Positions 55,986-64,000 of a stretch of DNA of 64,000 nt are shown here, in pieces. The notes below the pieces were generated by a model. It was not told the DNA's origin, searched no databases, and saw nothing but the letters and a program-made list of their open reading frames with translations. A program made the translations under genes and the position numbers. How positions within the stretch are numbered: position 1 is the stretch's first letter; every line of letters begins with the position of its first letter. Source of the stretch: Deinococcus arcticus (lineage in GTDB: Bacteria; Deinococcota; Deinococci; Deinococcales; Deinococcaceae); contig NZ_PYSV01000003.1 of assembly GCF_003028415.1 (NCBI RefSeq), positions 62,001 to 126,000 of the forward strand, read 5' to 3'.

Positions 55986-57935
55986 ATGCCCACCCTCTGC
56001 CCTGCCCGCGCCCTGACCGCCGCCCTGGCCCTTGCCGGGGCCCTGCTGAGCCCCGCCGCCGCCGCCCAGACCGGGGGCATCCTGCCGCTGGTGTCGGTGG
56101 GAGAAAAATGGCCCCAGGCACAGGAAACCTATGAAATTCGCGTGTCGGCCCAGAATGCCGGGCGACCCCTGGGCCTGGAGGTGTACTCGCCGGGCTTTAA
56201 CCTCGCGGACTACGTGGATGGCCGCCGGAGTGAGGGCTACTTTGGCGACGAGCTGTACAAGAAAAACGAGCCGTTTGAAACCACCTTCACCCTCAGCGGT
56301 CCAGGCGGCACCGTTACCGAGCGGCGCTTCGGCCTGGGGCGCGAGCACACCTGGGAGAGCCTGTTCTCGGGAGGCCTGCCTGCCGGCACCTACACCCTGA
56401 AGGTGACCAGCAGGGGCGACGGCAAGAACTCGTTTGCCCTGCGCGTGGCCGCGCCCTTTGCCCTGGAAACCAGCGACTTCAGCGTGAACGCCCGCAGCAC
56501 CGACGCCGAGGGCCAGCTGCTGGCCGCACGGCTGAACGTGACCGCCGACTGGGCAGGCAAGACCCTGAACCTGCTGAACTACGACGTGGACGGCCCCCAG
56601 GAAGCCGAGCTGTGGGCCGTGCAGCCCGGCGGCGCCCGCGTGAATCTCACGCCCAGCGAGAACGGCCGCACGGTCACGGACAGCTTTGTCATCACCCCGG
56701 CGCTGGTGGGCGAGTGGGGGCTGTATATCCGGGTGCTGCCCACCACCAAGCAGTACAGCAACGCCATTCGCTACAGCTTCCGGCTGGGCGAGCAGGCGGT
56801 GCGCGCCAGCGTGGGCGGTTTTACCCTGCCCGAGACCGTGAAGATGAACAACCAGTTGCTGGTGGAGGTGGTGGACCCCCAGGGGCGCCCCATTCCGGGA
56901 GCCTCGTACACCCTGGTGGGCGACAGCGTGGTGCGCCCGGTGCTGCCCGCCGGCTACCTGCCGGTGGACGCCGCGCTGGTGACCGGCACGGGCAACCGGG
57001 TCTCCTCCACCGAGATTCGCTATCAGCCGGGCTTTACCAAGGTGCGCTTTGTGGCCCGCGCGCCGGAGGGGCAGCTGCAGGTGGAGGCGGTCGCGCTGTA
57101 CGGCGGCCAGCGCCTGCCGCTGAGCGGCGTGCCTTTTGAGGTGGCGGGGCGGACCCTGACCACCCCGGCCACCGTGCCCCTGGCGCCCGGCGATTACCCG
57201 GTGACCCCCACACCCATTCCCGGCAGCGCGGTGACGCCGCCCCTGCCCGGGCGCGTGAGCGACGGCGCGGCGGGCCGCGTGACGATTGAGTACCGCGTGC
57301 GCACCGATCTCACGCTGGTAACGGCCCCGGACATCCTGAACGTGTGCGACGTGACGCAGCTGACCGCCCTGGCCAAGACGGAGTTTCCCTACCGCCTGCC
57401 AGGCCGCCTGAACCTGACCCTGCCGGGCGGCTGGACCAGTGATTACCCGCTGGAGGTGGCCGGGGAGTTCAACGCCGCACAGCCGCTGCGCCTGAAGGTG
57501 CCCGTGCGCGTGTGCCGCACTGACACGGCCGAGGCCACGCTGGACCCGGCTGGCCTGCGCGTGACCGGGCAGGCGCGGGTGCGCAACCCCGGCGGCGCCA
57601 ACGTGACCCGCACCGTGGAAGGCGGCGCGCGGGCCAGCCTGCACAAGAGTGTGGAGGCCGCCGCGCAGGGCTATCAGGTGACGCTGGTGCTGACGGTGGA
57701 CAGCACCCTGGAAAATGTGCGCCTGACTGACCCCCTGCCCACCGGCGGCGCGCAGCCGGCCGTGCGCGGGCCGCTGCAGGTCCAGGGGCCCAGTCTGGCC
57801 AACACCAATCCGCGTTTCGAGGGCGACGCGATTGTGCTGACCCGCGTGATTCCCGGCACCTATACCCTCAGCTACACCCTGTTCACCGACCAGCCGGCCG
57901 ACCGCGTGGTGACTGCGCCGGACCTGGGCTGGTAG
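55986..57935 (+). CDS. large secreted beta-domain protein with DUF11-like end
   Basis: This 649-residue protein has a signal peptide (cleavage after ALLSPAAAA), several Ig-like beta domains (residues 30-420) and a C-terminal region reading [39 protein letters not shown], like DUF11 repeats of cell-surface proteins. Two cysteines ([15 protein letters not shown]) could form a disulfide. Probably a cell-envelope protein; no enzyme motif seen. Confidence 0.75.
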   Translation: MPTLCPARALTAALALAGALLSPAAAAQTGGILPLVSVGEKWPQAQETYEIRVSAQNAGRPLGLEVYSPGFNLADYVDGRRSEGYFGDELYKKNEPFETTFTLSGPGGTVTERRFGLGREHTWESLFSGGLPAGTYTLKVTSRGDGKNSFALRVAAPFALETSDFSVNARSTDAEGQLLAARLNVTADWAGKTLNLLNYDVDGPQEAELWAVQPGGARVNLTPSENGRTVTDSFVITPALVGEWGLYIRVLPTTKQYSNAIRYSFRLGEQAVRASVGGFTLPETVKMNNQLLVEVVDPQGRPIPGASYTLVGDSVVRPVLPAGYLPVDAALVTGTGNRVSSTEIRYQPGFTKVRFVARAPEGQLQVEAVALYGGQRLPLSGVPFEVAGRTLTTPATVPLAPGDYPVTPTPIPGSAVTPPLPGRVSDGAAGRVTIEYRVRTDLTLVTAPDILNVCDVTQLTALAKTEFPYRLPGRLNLTLPGGWTSDYPLEVAGEFNAAQPLRLKVPVRVCRTDTAEATLDPAGLRVTGQARVRNPGGANVTRTVEGGARASLHKSVEAAAQGYQVTLVLTVDSTLENVRLTDPLPTGGAQPAVRGPLQVQGPSLANTNPRFEGDAIVLTRVIPGTYTLSYTLFTDQPADRVVTAPDLGW

Positions 57936-57995
57936 CCCCCGGTCTCCACCGAAAGGTTCACGCCTTCCAAACCGTTCTCAGGTAGGCTGGGGGTC

Positions 57996-58415
57996 ATGAA
58001 GCGATTTGTGCCAGCCTTGCTGGGCCTGTGGCTTGCGGCCTGTGGCGCGCAGCCCGGCCCGCCGCAGGTGGGCGACCTGCTGAGCGCCCCCACTGCTCTG
58101 AACGTGAACGGCCAGATGGTGACGGTGGGGGCGGTGCCGGCCGCCAGTGCCCAGGGGTTTGGCGTGCGCGTGCAGCTGAATTCGGCGCGCCGTCCCCTGC
58201 CCCCGGTGCAGCTGGACGGCGTGTTCGTGGTGGGCGGCGAGGGCCTGTGGAAAGCCCCCATTCGCGGCGCGGGCACCCAGGCGGCGGTGTGGGGGCGCAA
58301 CGCGGCGGGGCTGCAGGCCGGCGAGCCCGTGCAGGTGGTTGTGCGCCTGCGTGATGACCGGGGCCGGGTGCTGTGGCTGCGCGGCCCCCAGACCCGCGTG
58401 GGTCAGGCGCCCTGA
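57996..58415 (+). CDS. hypothetical lipoprotein
   Basis: This 139-residue protein has a lipobox (LGLWLAAC, Cys16) and a beta-rich domain. It follows the large secreted protein by 60 bp on the same strand and may be part of the same envelope assembly. No family recognised. Confidence 0.65.
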   Translation: MKRFVPALLGLWLAACGAQPGPPQVGDLLSAPTALNVNGQMVTVGAVPAASAQGFGVRVQLNSARRPLPPVQLDGVFVVGGEGLWKAPIRGAGTQAAVWGRNAAGLQAGEPVQVVVRLRDDRGRVLWLRGPQTRVGQAP

Positions 58416-58517
58416 CGCTGGGCGCAGCGCGACCCTGTGCCCGGCCAGGACCAGAGAGGAAAGGCTGAATCCCAGCGCCGGTTCTCCCTGTTTTCCAGGC
58501 TGGATATAGGCCCCCGG

Positions 58518-59744
58518 TCAGGCCAGCTTCAGGCGAAATCCGCCCTCCACAGCCTCTACCGGCGCCTGCTGGCTGCGCAGGGTCAGTCCCTCTCCTTGCA
58601 GCAGCCGGCCCTCCTGGGACACGCGAAGGTCCGCGCCGCTCAGCATCACCACTTCCCCCAAGCCCGACATCAGGGGATGGTCACCCGCGCTGAGCGTCAG
58701 GCATGCGCGGCCAAAGACCTCTGCCTGTACGCTGTCGTGACCAAAGCGCAAGAAGCGCTGGTGCAGCACAAGGCCGTCGCCCAGCACAATCATGTTGAGC
58801 GGATCAAATCCTTGCAGGCTCAGAGGAGTTGTGGACTGAACCACCACCCGTGGCCCCTCGGCACGCGCAAAGGACTGCCGGGCCTCGGCCCGGTGGTTGG
58901 CGACGCGTTCCACCTCAGCCTGCACCCAGGCCCTCACCGCTGGCGTGACCGGATCTAGTTGCCTGGCGGGCACCTGCGCTGCCAGCAGCTCGTCGAGGGC
59001 CACCCGGTTGAGCACCGCTGCCGGCCAGCCGGGCCCCAGCCGGTCCAGCAGCGTGGCGTAGGCGGCGCCTGTCACGTAGGTTCGTGCCCGCACCGCCCCG
59101 GCAGACCAGTCGGCGGCAGGCAAGACAGGCGACTCGCCCAAAAACCGCAGTTCTACGAAGTGGGCCAGCCCCTCGCGCCGTTCCATGGCCCGCTCATAGG
59201 TCACGTGCTCGGGGGCGAGGTGTGCAAAGCGCGCCCGGCGCCAGGCCAGAGCGCGCCCGGCTTCCATCTGCCACGCCTCGCCGGTGGCAGCCAGGGCCCG
59301 CTGCAGCGCCGCCGTTTCCATCGCCCGACTTGAGAGCACCGCCGGGTCGGCTGTGGGGTAGGTCAATGCGTCCAGTTCATTGGCCTGCCACACCTCCGGC
59401 GCCGCGCGCTGCTGATATACGTGAAACGCCTCATGCACGGCCAGGGCCGCCAGCATCCTGGGCGTGGGCGCCTCGGCAAAGCTGCGGCCCAGCAGGGTGG
59501 CCACCCCGGTGCCGTTCGCCAGAGACGCTGCCGAATTGGCCGTGACACAGGGGTGACGTCCAGGAAAAAGCCAGCCGTCCCCCGCGACCTGCCAGCCCGG
59601 CTCGCCGGGGTCAGCGTTCCAGAGGCGGGTGTCGTGGCCGTCGTACGTCAGATAGGGCACCTGGGCCGGTGTGAATCCGGGCCACAGGGACCCAGGCGCA
59701 GCAGCGATCAAGGCCAGAGACTGGCGGAACAGCTCGGTGAACAT
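58518..59744 (-). CDS. zincin-like hypothetical protein (HEAFH motif)
   Basis: This 408-residue protein contains ALAVHEAFHVYQQRAAP (about residues 98-114), a HExxH zinc-protease-type motif; a third ligand may be the Glu in RREGLAHFVELRFLGE. The N-terminus lacks a clear signal peptide. ATG 59744 has GGAGG upstream and is preferred over 59828. No named family was recognised. Confidence 0.7.
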   Translation of the reverse strand: MFTELFRQSLALIAAAPGSLWPGFTPAQVPYLTYDGHDTRLWNADPGEPGWQVAGDGWLFPGRHPCVTANSAASLANGTGVATLLGRSFAEAPTPRMLAALAVHEAFHVYQQRAAPEVWQANELDALTYPTADPAVLSSRAMETAALQRALAATGEAWQMEAGRALAWRRARFAHLAPEHVTYERAMERREGLAHFVELRFLGESPVLPAADWSAGAVRARTYVTGAAYATLLDRLGPGWPAAVLNRVALDELLAAQVPARQLDPVTPAVRAWVQAEVERVANHRAEARQSFARAEGPRVVVQSTTPLSLQGFDPLNMIVLGDGLVLHQRFLRFGHDSVQAEVFGRACLTLSAGDHPLMSGLGEVVMLSGADLRVSQEGRLLQGEGLTLRSQQAPVEAVEGGFRLKLA

Positions 59745-59850
59745 GAGGGGGCCTCCGTGGCCTTCAGGGCGCAGTGAACTCAGGGGCCAGCGGCACGTTT
59801 GAGCCGCAAGTTCTCCTGCATTCCCCACACGCTCCGGGCTCCCGCTGAAT

Positions 59851-60558
59851 CTACCCCGGGGTCACCACGCCGTCGCGCACGTTCAGGTGGTGGTCGGCCT
59901 GGGCGGCGATATCGCGGTCATGGGTGATCAGCACCACGGTGCGCCCAGCCTGCGCCGCGCCGCGCAGCAGCTCCAGCACACGCTCGCCGGTACGGGTGTC
60001 CAGGTTGCCGGTGGGCTCGTCGGCCAGCAGGACCTCCGGGTTGCCGACCAGGGCGCGGGCAATGGCCACCCGCTGCGCCTCGCCGCCCGAGAGCTGCCCG
60101 GGCAGGTGCCCAGCGCGGCGCTCCAGGCCCACCAGGGCCAGCAGTTCGCGGGCGCGCTCGCGCCGCTCCCGGGGTGGGCGCCCGGCCAGGGCCAGCGGAA
60201 ACTCCACATTTTCCTGCGCGCTCAGAATGCCCACAAGGTTGTGGTTCTGGAACACAAAGCCGTAGTGGGCCAGCCGGAAATCGGCCCGGGCCGCCTCGGA
60301 CAGGGTGGTCAGGGTGGTGCCCCCCACCGTCACCTGCCCGGTGGTGGGCGTGTCAAAACCCGCCAGCAGGTTCAGGAGGGTACTTTTGCCGCTGCCCGAG
60401 GGCCCCACCACCGCTGTCAGGCCGGGGGCAAAGGTGTGGGTCAGGGGCGCCAGGGCCTGCACCTGACCGTCGCCGCTGGGGTACACGCGTGCGAGGTCCT
60501 GAACGCGCAGGGTCAGGGGGTGGGCGGAGGGATGCACCGTCATCTCAGACCCGTTCAT
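59851..60558 (-). CDS. ABC transporter ATP-binding protein, LolD/MacB type
   Basis: The 235-residue ATPase has Walker [17 protein letters not shown] (about 53), the LolD-type loop [29 protein letters not shown], signature [15 protein letters not shown] and Walker [13 protein letters not shown]. It pairs with the FtsX-type permease directly upstream. A second ATG at 60543 follows a duplicated GGGTCTGAGATGA, so the start is uncertain by five codons. Confidence 0.92.
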   Translation of the reverse strand: MNGSEMTVHPSAHPLTLRVQDLARVYPSGDGQVQALAPLTHTFAPGLTAVVGPSGSGKSTLLNLLAGFDTPTTGQVTVGGTTLTTLSEAARADFRLAHYGFVFQNHNLVGILSAQENVEFPLALAGRPPRERRERARELLALVGLERRAGHLPGQLSGGEAQRVAIARALVGNPEVLLADEPTGNLDTRTGERVLELLRGAAQAGRTVVLITHDRDIAAQADHHLNVRDGVVTPG

Positions 60559-60559
60559 C

Positions 60560-61723
60560 TCAGACCCGCCCCAGCGCTTCAGTGATGTTCAGGCGGCTGG
60601 CACTGCGCGCGGGCAGCAGACCCGACAGCAGCCCCAGCAGAAAGGAGATGCCCAGCGCCAGCGCCACGAGGCGCGGGGTCAGGGCGGCCGCGTCAATACC
60701 CGCCAGCCCCTGCGTGTACACGTTCACCACGGCGATGCCCAGCAGCCCCAGCAGCACCCCAAACACCCCACCGACCAGCGAGAGCAGCAGTGATTCGGTC
60801 AGCACCAGCGCGCGCACGAAAGCCGGCCGGGCCCCGATGGCACGCAGGGTGGCAAATTCCCGGGTGCGCTCGAAGACGCCCATCATGACGGTGTTCGCCA
60901 CCGCCAGCCCGCCCACGATCAGGGCAATCAGGGAAATGCCAAAGCGCACCGCGTCGCTGATGCGCAGGGCCCGCTCAATGAAGCTCAGGAAGTCGGACTG
61001 GGTGGCGGCTTCCAGGTCCAGCTTCTGGGCAATCTGGGTGGCCACCGCCCGGGCCTCACGGGGGTTTTGCAGCTTGACCGCCACCAGCGACACGCGGTCC
61101 TGGGCGCCCTCGGCCCGCTGCAGCGTGTCCAGTGGCAGGAAGATGAAGTTGTCCACCAGCCCCGATTCAGGGGCCAGCACGCCCACCACCTTCACGCTGG
61201 AGCGGCGGTTGAGGTTCAGGCGGCTGCCCAGGTCCAGCCGCAGGTTCTGCGCGGCCTTGGCGCCCACCACCGCCGCGCCGGCCGCGTTGTCGCCCGCCTG
61301 CAGGGTGCGGCCCCGGGCCACGGCGGCGCTGGGAAACACCGCGCCAATGCCCAGGCCCCCGGCGGGCAGGCCGTAGAGCACCGCGCTCTGGGTGGGGTCC
61401 AGGCTGCCGCGCACCGCCATGATGACCGGGGTGACGCTTTGAATCCCCAGTTCCGGGGCCAGCCGCTGCAGGTCCTGAACGGTGCTCTGGGGCAGGTTGG
61501 GATGCAGCGACATGCCCTGCGAGAGCGGGGTGAGGCTGACCTGAATATCCGGGCCGATGCCGCCCAGTTCCGAGACGAACACCTTGCGGATTCCCTCGCC
61601 CAGCGACAGAAAAATCACCATGCTGGCCACCGCCACCGTGATGCCCAGCGCCGTGAGCAGGGTCCGCACCCGGCGCCGGGTCAGCCCCCGCCACGCGAGT
61701 CTCCAGAGGTCAGCTGCCGTCAT
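60560..61723 (-). CDS. FtsX/MacB-type ABC transporter permease
   Basis: The 387-residue protein has one N-terminal helix ([24 protein letters not shown]), a large MacB-like periplasmic domain and three C-terminal helices ending [18 protein letters not shown], the standard FtsX end. ATG 61723 is chosen by the family N-terminus ([22 protein letters not shown]). It probably exports or moves a lipid, peptide or lipoprotein. Confidence 0.92.
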   Translation of the reverse strand: MTAADLWRLAWRGLTRRRVRTLLTALGITVAVASMVIFLSLGEGIRKVFVSELGGIGPDIQVSLTPLSQGMSLHPNLPQSTVQDLQRLAPELGIQSVTPVIMAVRGSLDPTQSAVLYGLPAGGLGIGAVFPSAAVARGRTLQAGDNAAGAAVVGAKAAQNLRLDLGSRLNLNRRSSVKVVGVLAPESGLVDNFIFLPLDTLQRAEGAQDRVSLVAVKLQNPREARAVATQIAQKLDLEAATQSDFLSFIERALRISDAVRFGISLIALIVGGLAVANTVMMGVFERTREFATLRAIGARPAFVRALVLTESLLLSLVGGVFGVLLGLLGIAVVNVYTQGLAGIDAAALTPRLVALALGISFLLGLLSGLLPARSASRLNITEALGRV

Positions 61724-61887
61724 GGCCCCCAGGCTACGCCGTGCCGGGCGGGACATGGCGGCACGGGCCAGCGGGAAAAGGGGCCCTTTCCCCTCCAGCT
61801 AACCGCACGGGCCTCATGAACCCGGACAGGCCGCACCCACACCCCAGCCGCAAGGCGCGCTCATGGGGGCCCCGTAGGGTGGCAGCC

Positions 61888-63159
61888 ATGCGCGCGTTGT
61901 TGCCCCTGGCCCTGCTGCTGTCCTTTCCGGCGGCCCACGCCCAGACCCTGCTGCCGCTGGATTCCCGCCCCGCCACCCGGGTGCTGCCGGCCCTGATCGC
62001 CGGCCTGCGCGGGGCCCCGGTGCAGGTGCCGCCCGCCGGGCTGCTGGGCAATGCCACCACGGGGGCCGACCCGGCGGCCCTGGAGGCGTGGCTGCAGGCC
62101 CAGCCAACAACGGGCCCGCTGATTGCTGCGCTGGACGCGCTGGCCTACGGCGGCCTGGTGCAGTCGCGCACCAGCCCGCTGAGCGCCGAAGCGGCCCTGG
62201 CGCGGCTGACCCCCCTGCGCACCTGGCAGGGGCGCACCGGGCAGCCGGTGTACGCCTTTATCACCCTGCCGCGCGAGCCGGACGCGACCAACCGCGCGCG
62301 TAATCTGGCCGTGGTGCGCGCGGTGATGGGCTGGGCGCGCGAGGGCCGCCTGAAAGAACTGCACGTGACCTGGGACGACGCCCTGCCCGGCAGCCCGGCC
62401 CCAGGTGAGGGCGCTGCGCTGGCCCAGGAGGCCCCAGCCAACGTGCGCGTCTACCCCGGCGCCGACGAGGTGTTGAGCCTGCTGGCCGCCCGCGCCCTGG
62501 CCCCGGAAGCGGCCACCGTGCGCCTGGAGTACAGCGACCCCGCAGCCGCTCAGGCGGTCATGAAGTACGAGGGCATTCCCCTGACCCAGAGCGCGCTGAA
62601 CCACGCGCAGGGCGCCGGGTTCACGGTGGTGGAAGGCGGCCGGGCCGACCTGACCCTGTACGTGTATAGCGGCGGCGACCCGCGCCGGGCGGCCCTGCGG
62701 GTGAGCGCCCTGCTGCGTCAGGGTCCTGTGGCGGTGGCCGACGTGGCGCAGGTGAACCTGGGCAACACCCGCTTCTGGGGCGACCTGCGCACCCTGCGCC
62801 AGCACGCCAACCTGCGCGCCCTGGCGGCCTGGGGCACCCCGGGCAACAACCTGGGTTCGGCGCTGGCCCACGCCAAACTCAGCCTGCGCGGCGCCGATCC
62901 TCTTCGCCAGGACGCCCTGCTGGCGCGCGAATTTGCCAACGACGTGATCTATTCTGCCCAGGTGCGCGCCCGCCTGCGCGCCCTGATTCCTGAAGCGCAG
63001 CTCAGTACCCCTGAAGGGCAGGCCGCGCTGAAGCAGGCGGCCGAGGGTTTTTTCCCGCTTCGCATGGGCAACACCTACACCCTGGACGACGCCGAATTGC
63101 CCTGGGGCCGCTCCTTTGAATGGGATTTCACGCTGGAACAGCAGGAAGACAGGAAGTAG
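61888..63159 (+). CDS. DUF4127 family secreted protein
   Basis: The 423-residue protein has a signal peptide ([19 protein letters not shown]) and the DUF4127 pattern: [18 protein letters not shown] at the mature start, [21 protein letters not shown]...[30 protein letters not shown] and the end [11 protein letters not shown]. The function of this family is unknown. ATG 61888 is preferred over an open frame starting 147 bases earlier. Confidence 0.85.
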   Translation: MRALLPLALLLSFPAAHAQTLLPLDSRPATRVLPALIAGLRGAPVQVPPAGLLGNATTGADPAALEAWLQAQPTTGPLIAALDALAYGGLVQSRTSPLSAEAALARLTPLRTWQGRTGQPVYAFITLPREPDATNRARNLAVVRAVMGWAREGRLKELHVTWDDALPGSPAPGEGAALAQEAPANVRVYPGADEVLSLLAARALAPEAATVRLEYSDPAAAQAVMKYEGIPLTQSALNHAQGAGFTVVEGGRADLTLYVYSGGDPRRAALRVSALLRQGPVAVADVAQVNLGNTRFWGDLRTLRQHANLRALAAWGTPGNNLGSALAHAKLSLRGADPLRQDALLAREFANDVIYSAQVRARLRALIPEAQLSTPEGQAALKQAAEGFFPLRMGNTYTLDDAELPWGRSFEWDFTLEQQEDRK

Positions 63160-63229
63160 AGAGGGCGAAAGGCGGTGCTCCCGGGCCCAGCAACGACCGG
63201 AGAAGTGCGGTGTGATCCGGGACGCCTCT

Positions 63230-63366
63230 GAGACGGACTCTGATTGAATCCAGCATTCTGCCGGATGAAATCCGAGCAGTGCGAGGAGGAGAACAACGGG
63301 TTCCGGGCGTGGAGTTGGCAATCCGGTTCTGTTCCGGATTGTGGGCGTTACAGACGGAATCCGTAT
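63230..63366. repeat. dispersed repeat, divergent family B copy
   Basis: Ends ACGGACTCTGATTG and GACGGAATCCGTAT and the inner CCGGATGAAATCCG/CAATCCGGTTCTG dyads resemble the copies at 2694 and 36422, though the middle differs. No gene is seen from 63160 to 63639. Confidence 0.55.
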
Positions 63367-63639
63367 GATGCCAAAGCCTCCTGGGAAGCGCGCAGGGGTG
63401 CTGCTCTATCGCCGGAAACCCTTCTTTGCTCTGCTCCGCTCTGCTCATCCCTCGCCTTCGGCTCACCTGAGTCCCGTATGAACGCCTCACCGCGGGCGCC
63501 CCTCTGACCCAGAGAGCAAGCCGTGCCCCTGCTTGCCGGGGCAGAGGGGCTCAGGGTGTTCGGCCGGCGCTCCTTCCGGGGCGACCCGCCAGCAAGGACC
63601 GGCGCCCGTGCCGGCCCCGCGCCCTGCCCACCTTTTCTC
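63367..63639. other. intergenic region, no gene
   Basis: Nothing convincing was found between the repeat and the EamA transporter stop; frames here are Ser/Pro/Arg-rich chance reads. Confidence 0.4.
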
Positions 63640-64000
63640 CTACTCTGCCCGCGGATGGGTTTCGTCCGGGCTCAGACTCAGGAGCAGGGCGGCGCCGATC
63701 ACCAGGGCCGCGCCCAGCAGGGCCAGGGCGGCCAGCCGCTCGCCAAACAGCGCGGCAGCCAGGGCCGCGGCCACCACCGGTTCCAGGCTGGCAATCACGC
63801 TGGCGCGCGTGGCGCTCAGGTGCCGCAGGCCCGCGCTGTAGGCCAGATACGCCAGATAGGTGGACAGTACAGCAATGGCCCCCAGGCTGCTCCACACTGG
63901 CGGCGTCTTGGCCGTAAAAGTTACGAAAGGCAGCAGGGCCAGCGCCCCCACCGGCAGGGCCACCGCCAGCAGCGCCGCCGGGTCGTAGCGGGTAAAAAAT
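63640..64000 (-). CDS. EamA/DMT-family transporter, partial
   Basis: The C-terminal ~120 residues are present and the frame stays open to the window edge ([24 protein letters not shown]). It shows four hydrophobic helices with [53 protein letters not shown], the repeat-2 signature of EamA drug/metabolite exporters. Confidence 0.88.
   Translation of the reverse strand, partial: FFTRYDPAALLAVALPVGALALLPFVTFTAKTPPVWSSLGAIAVLSTYLAYLAYSAGLRHLSATRASVIASLEPVVAAALAAALFGERLAALALLGAALVIGAALLLSLSPDETHPRAE

Overview
The window is high-GC DNA that looks like a Deinococcus chromosome. This is inferred from very high GC, dispersed ~130-150 bp non-coding repeats like the small repeats known from that genus, and the mix of housekeeping and secreted proteins. 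No database search was possible. No rRNA gene or CRISPR array was seen.

Left core (1-13.6 kb): a nucleoside-type ABC transporter (ATPase tail, two permeases, BMP-family binding protein), the MsrPQ methionine sulfoxide reductase pair, an MBL hydrolase, a secreted protein, a cluster with 3-hydroxyacyl-CoA dehydrogenase, YciI-like protein and thiolase, a MazG-like protein, a lipoprotein, ffh, and a tRNA-Lys(TTT) gene with a consensus promoter.

Integrated element (13.6-32.8 kb): the 3' end of tRNA-Lys is repeated as an ~84-bp direct repeat exactly 19,100 bp downstream, bounding a mobile element. A tyrosine integrase, split by a 1-nt frameshift, lies beside the tRNA. Inside are a possible regulator/HEPN-like pair, an XRE-controlled operon of very small membrane proteins, a divergent operon of small proteins, a phage tape-measure remnant, an AT-richer lipoprotein cargo gene, two or three toxin-antitoxin-like modules, a candidate origin with iteron-like repeats, and a long leftward operon of 13 mostly 4-nt-overlapping genes built around a 1142-residue Toprim/DUF927 primase-helicase. 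A short motif, GGCGAAGRGAAAG, recurs more than 30 times through the element and was not seen in that form in the flanks.

Defence and accessory region (32.8-46 kb): a type I restriction-modification locus (hsdR, hsdM, hsdS and a 134-residue partner). An unrelated secreted-protein gene lies between hsdR and hsdM and is broken by a 128-bp repeat insertion. Then come a YidD-like protein, a WGxxGxxG-type protein, a DUF6766-like membrane protein, an FRG-domain protein and a barnase/barstar-like pair placed behind uppP and a DUF3445 gene.

Right core (46-64 kb): uppP, an aminoglycoside-kinase-like protein, rpsB-tsf-pyrH-frr-cdsA-dxr-rseP (without uppS), alr, secreted proteins, a MacB-like ABC exporter, a DUF4127 protein and the start of an EamA transporter.
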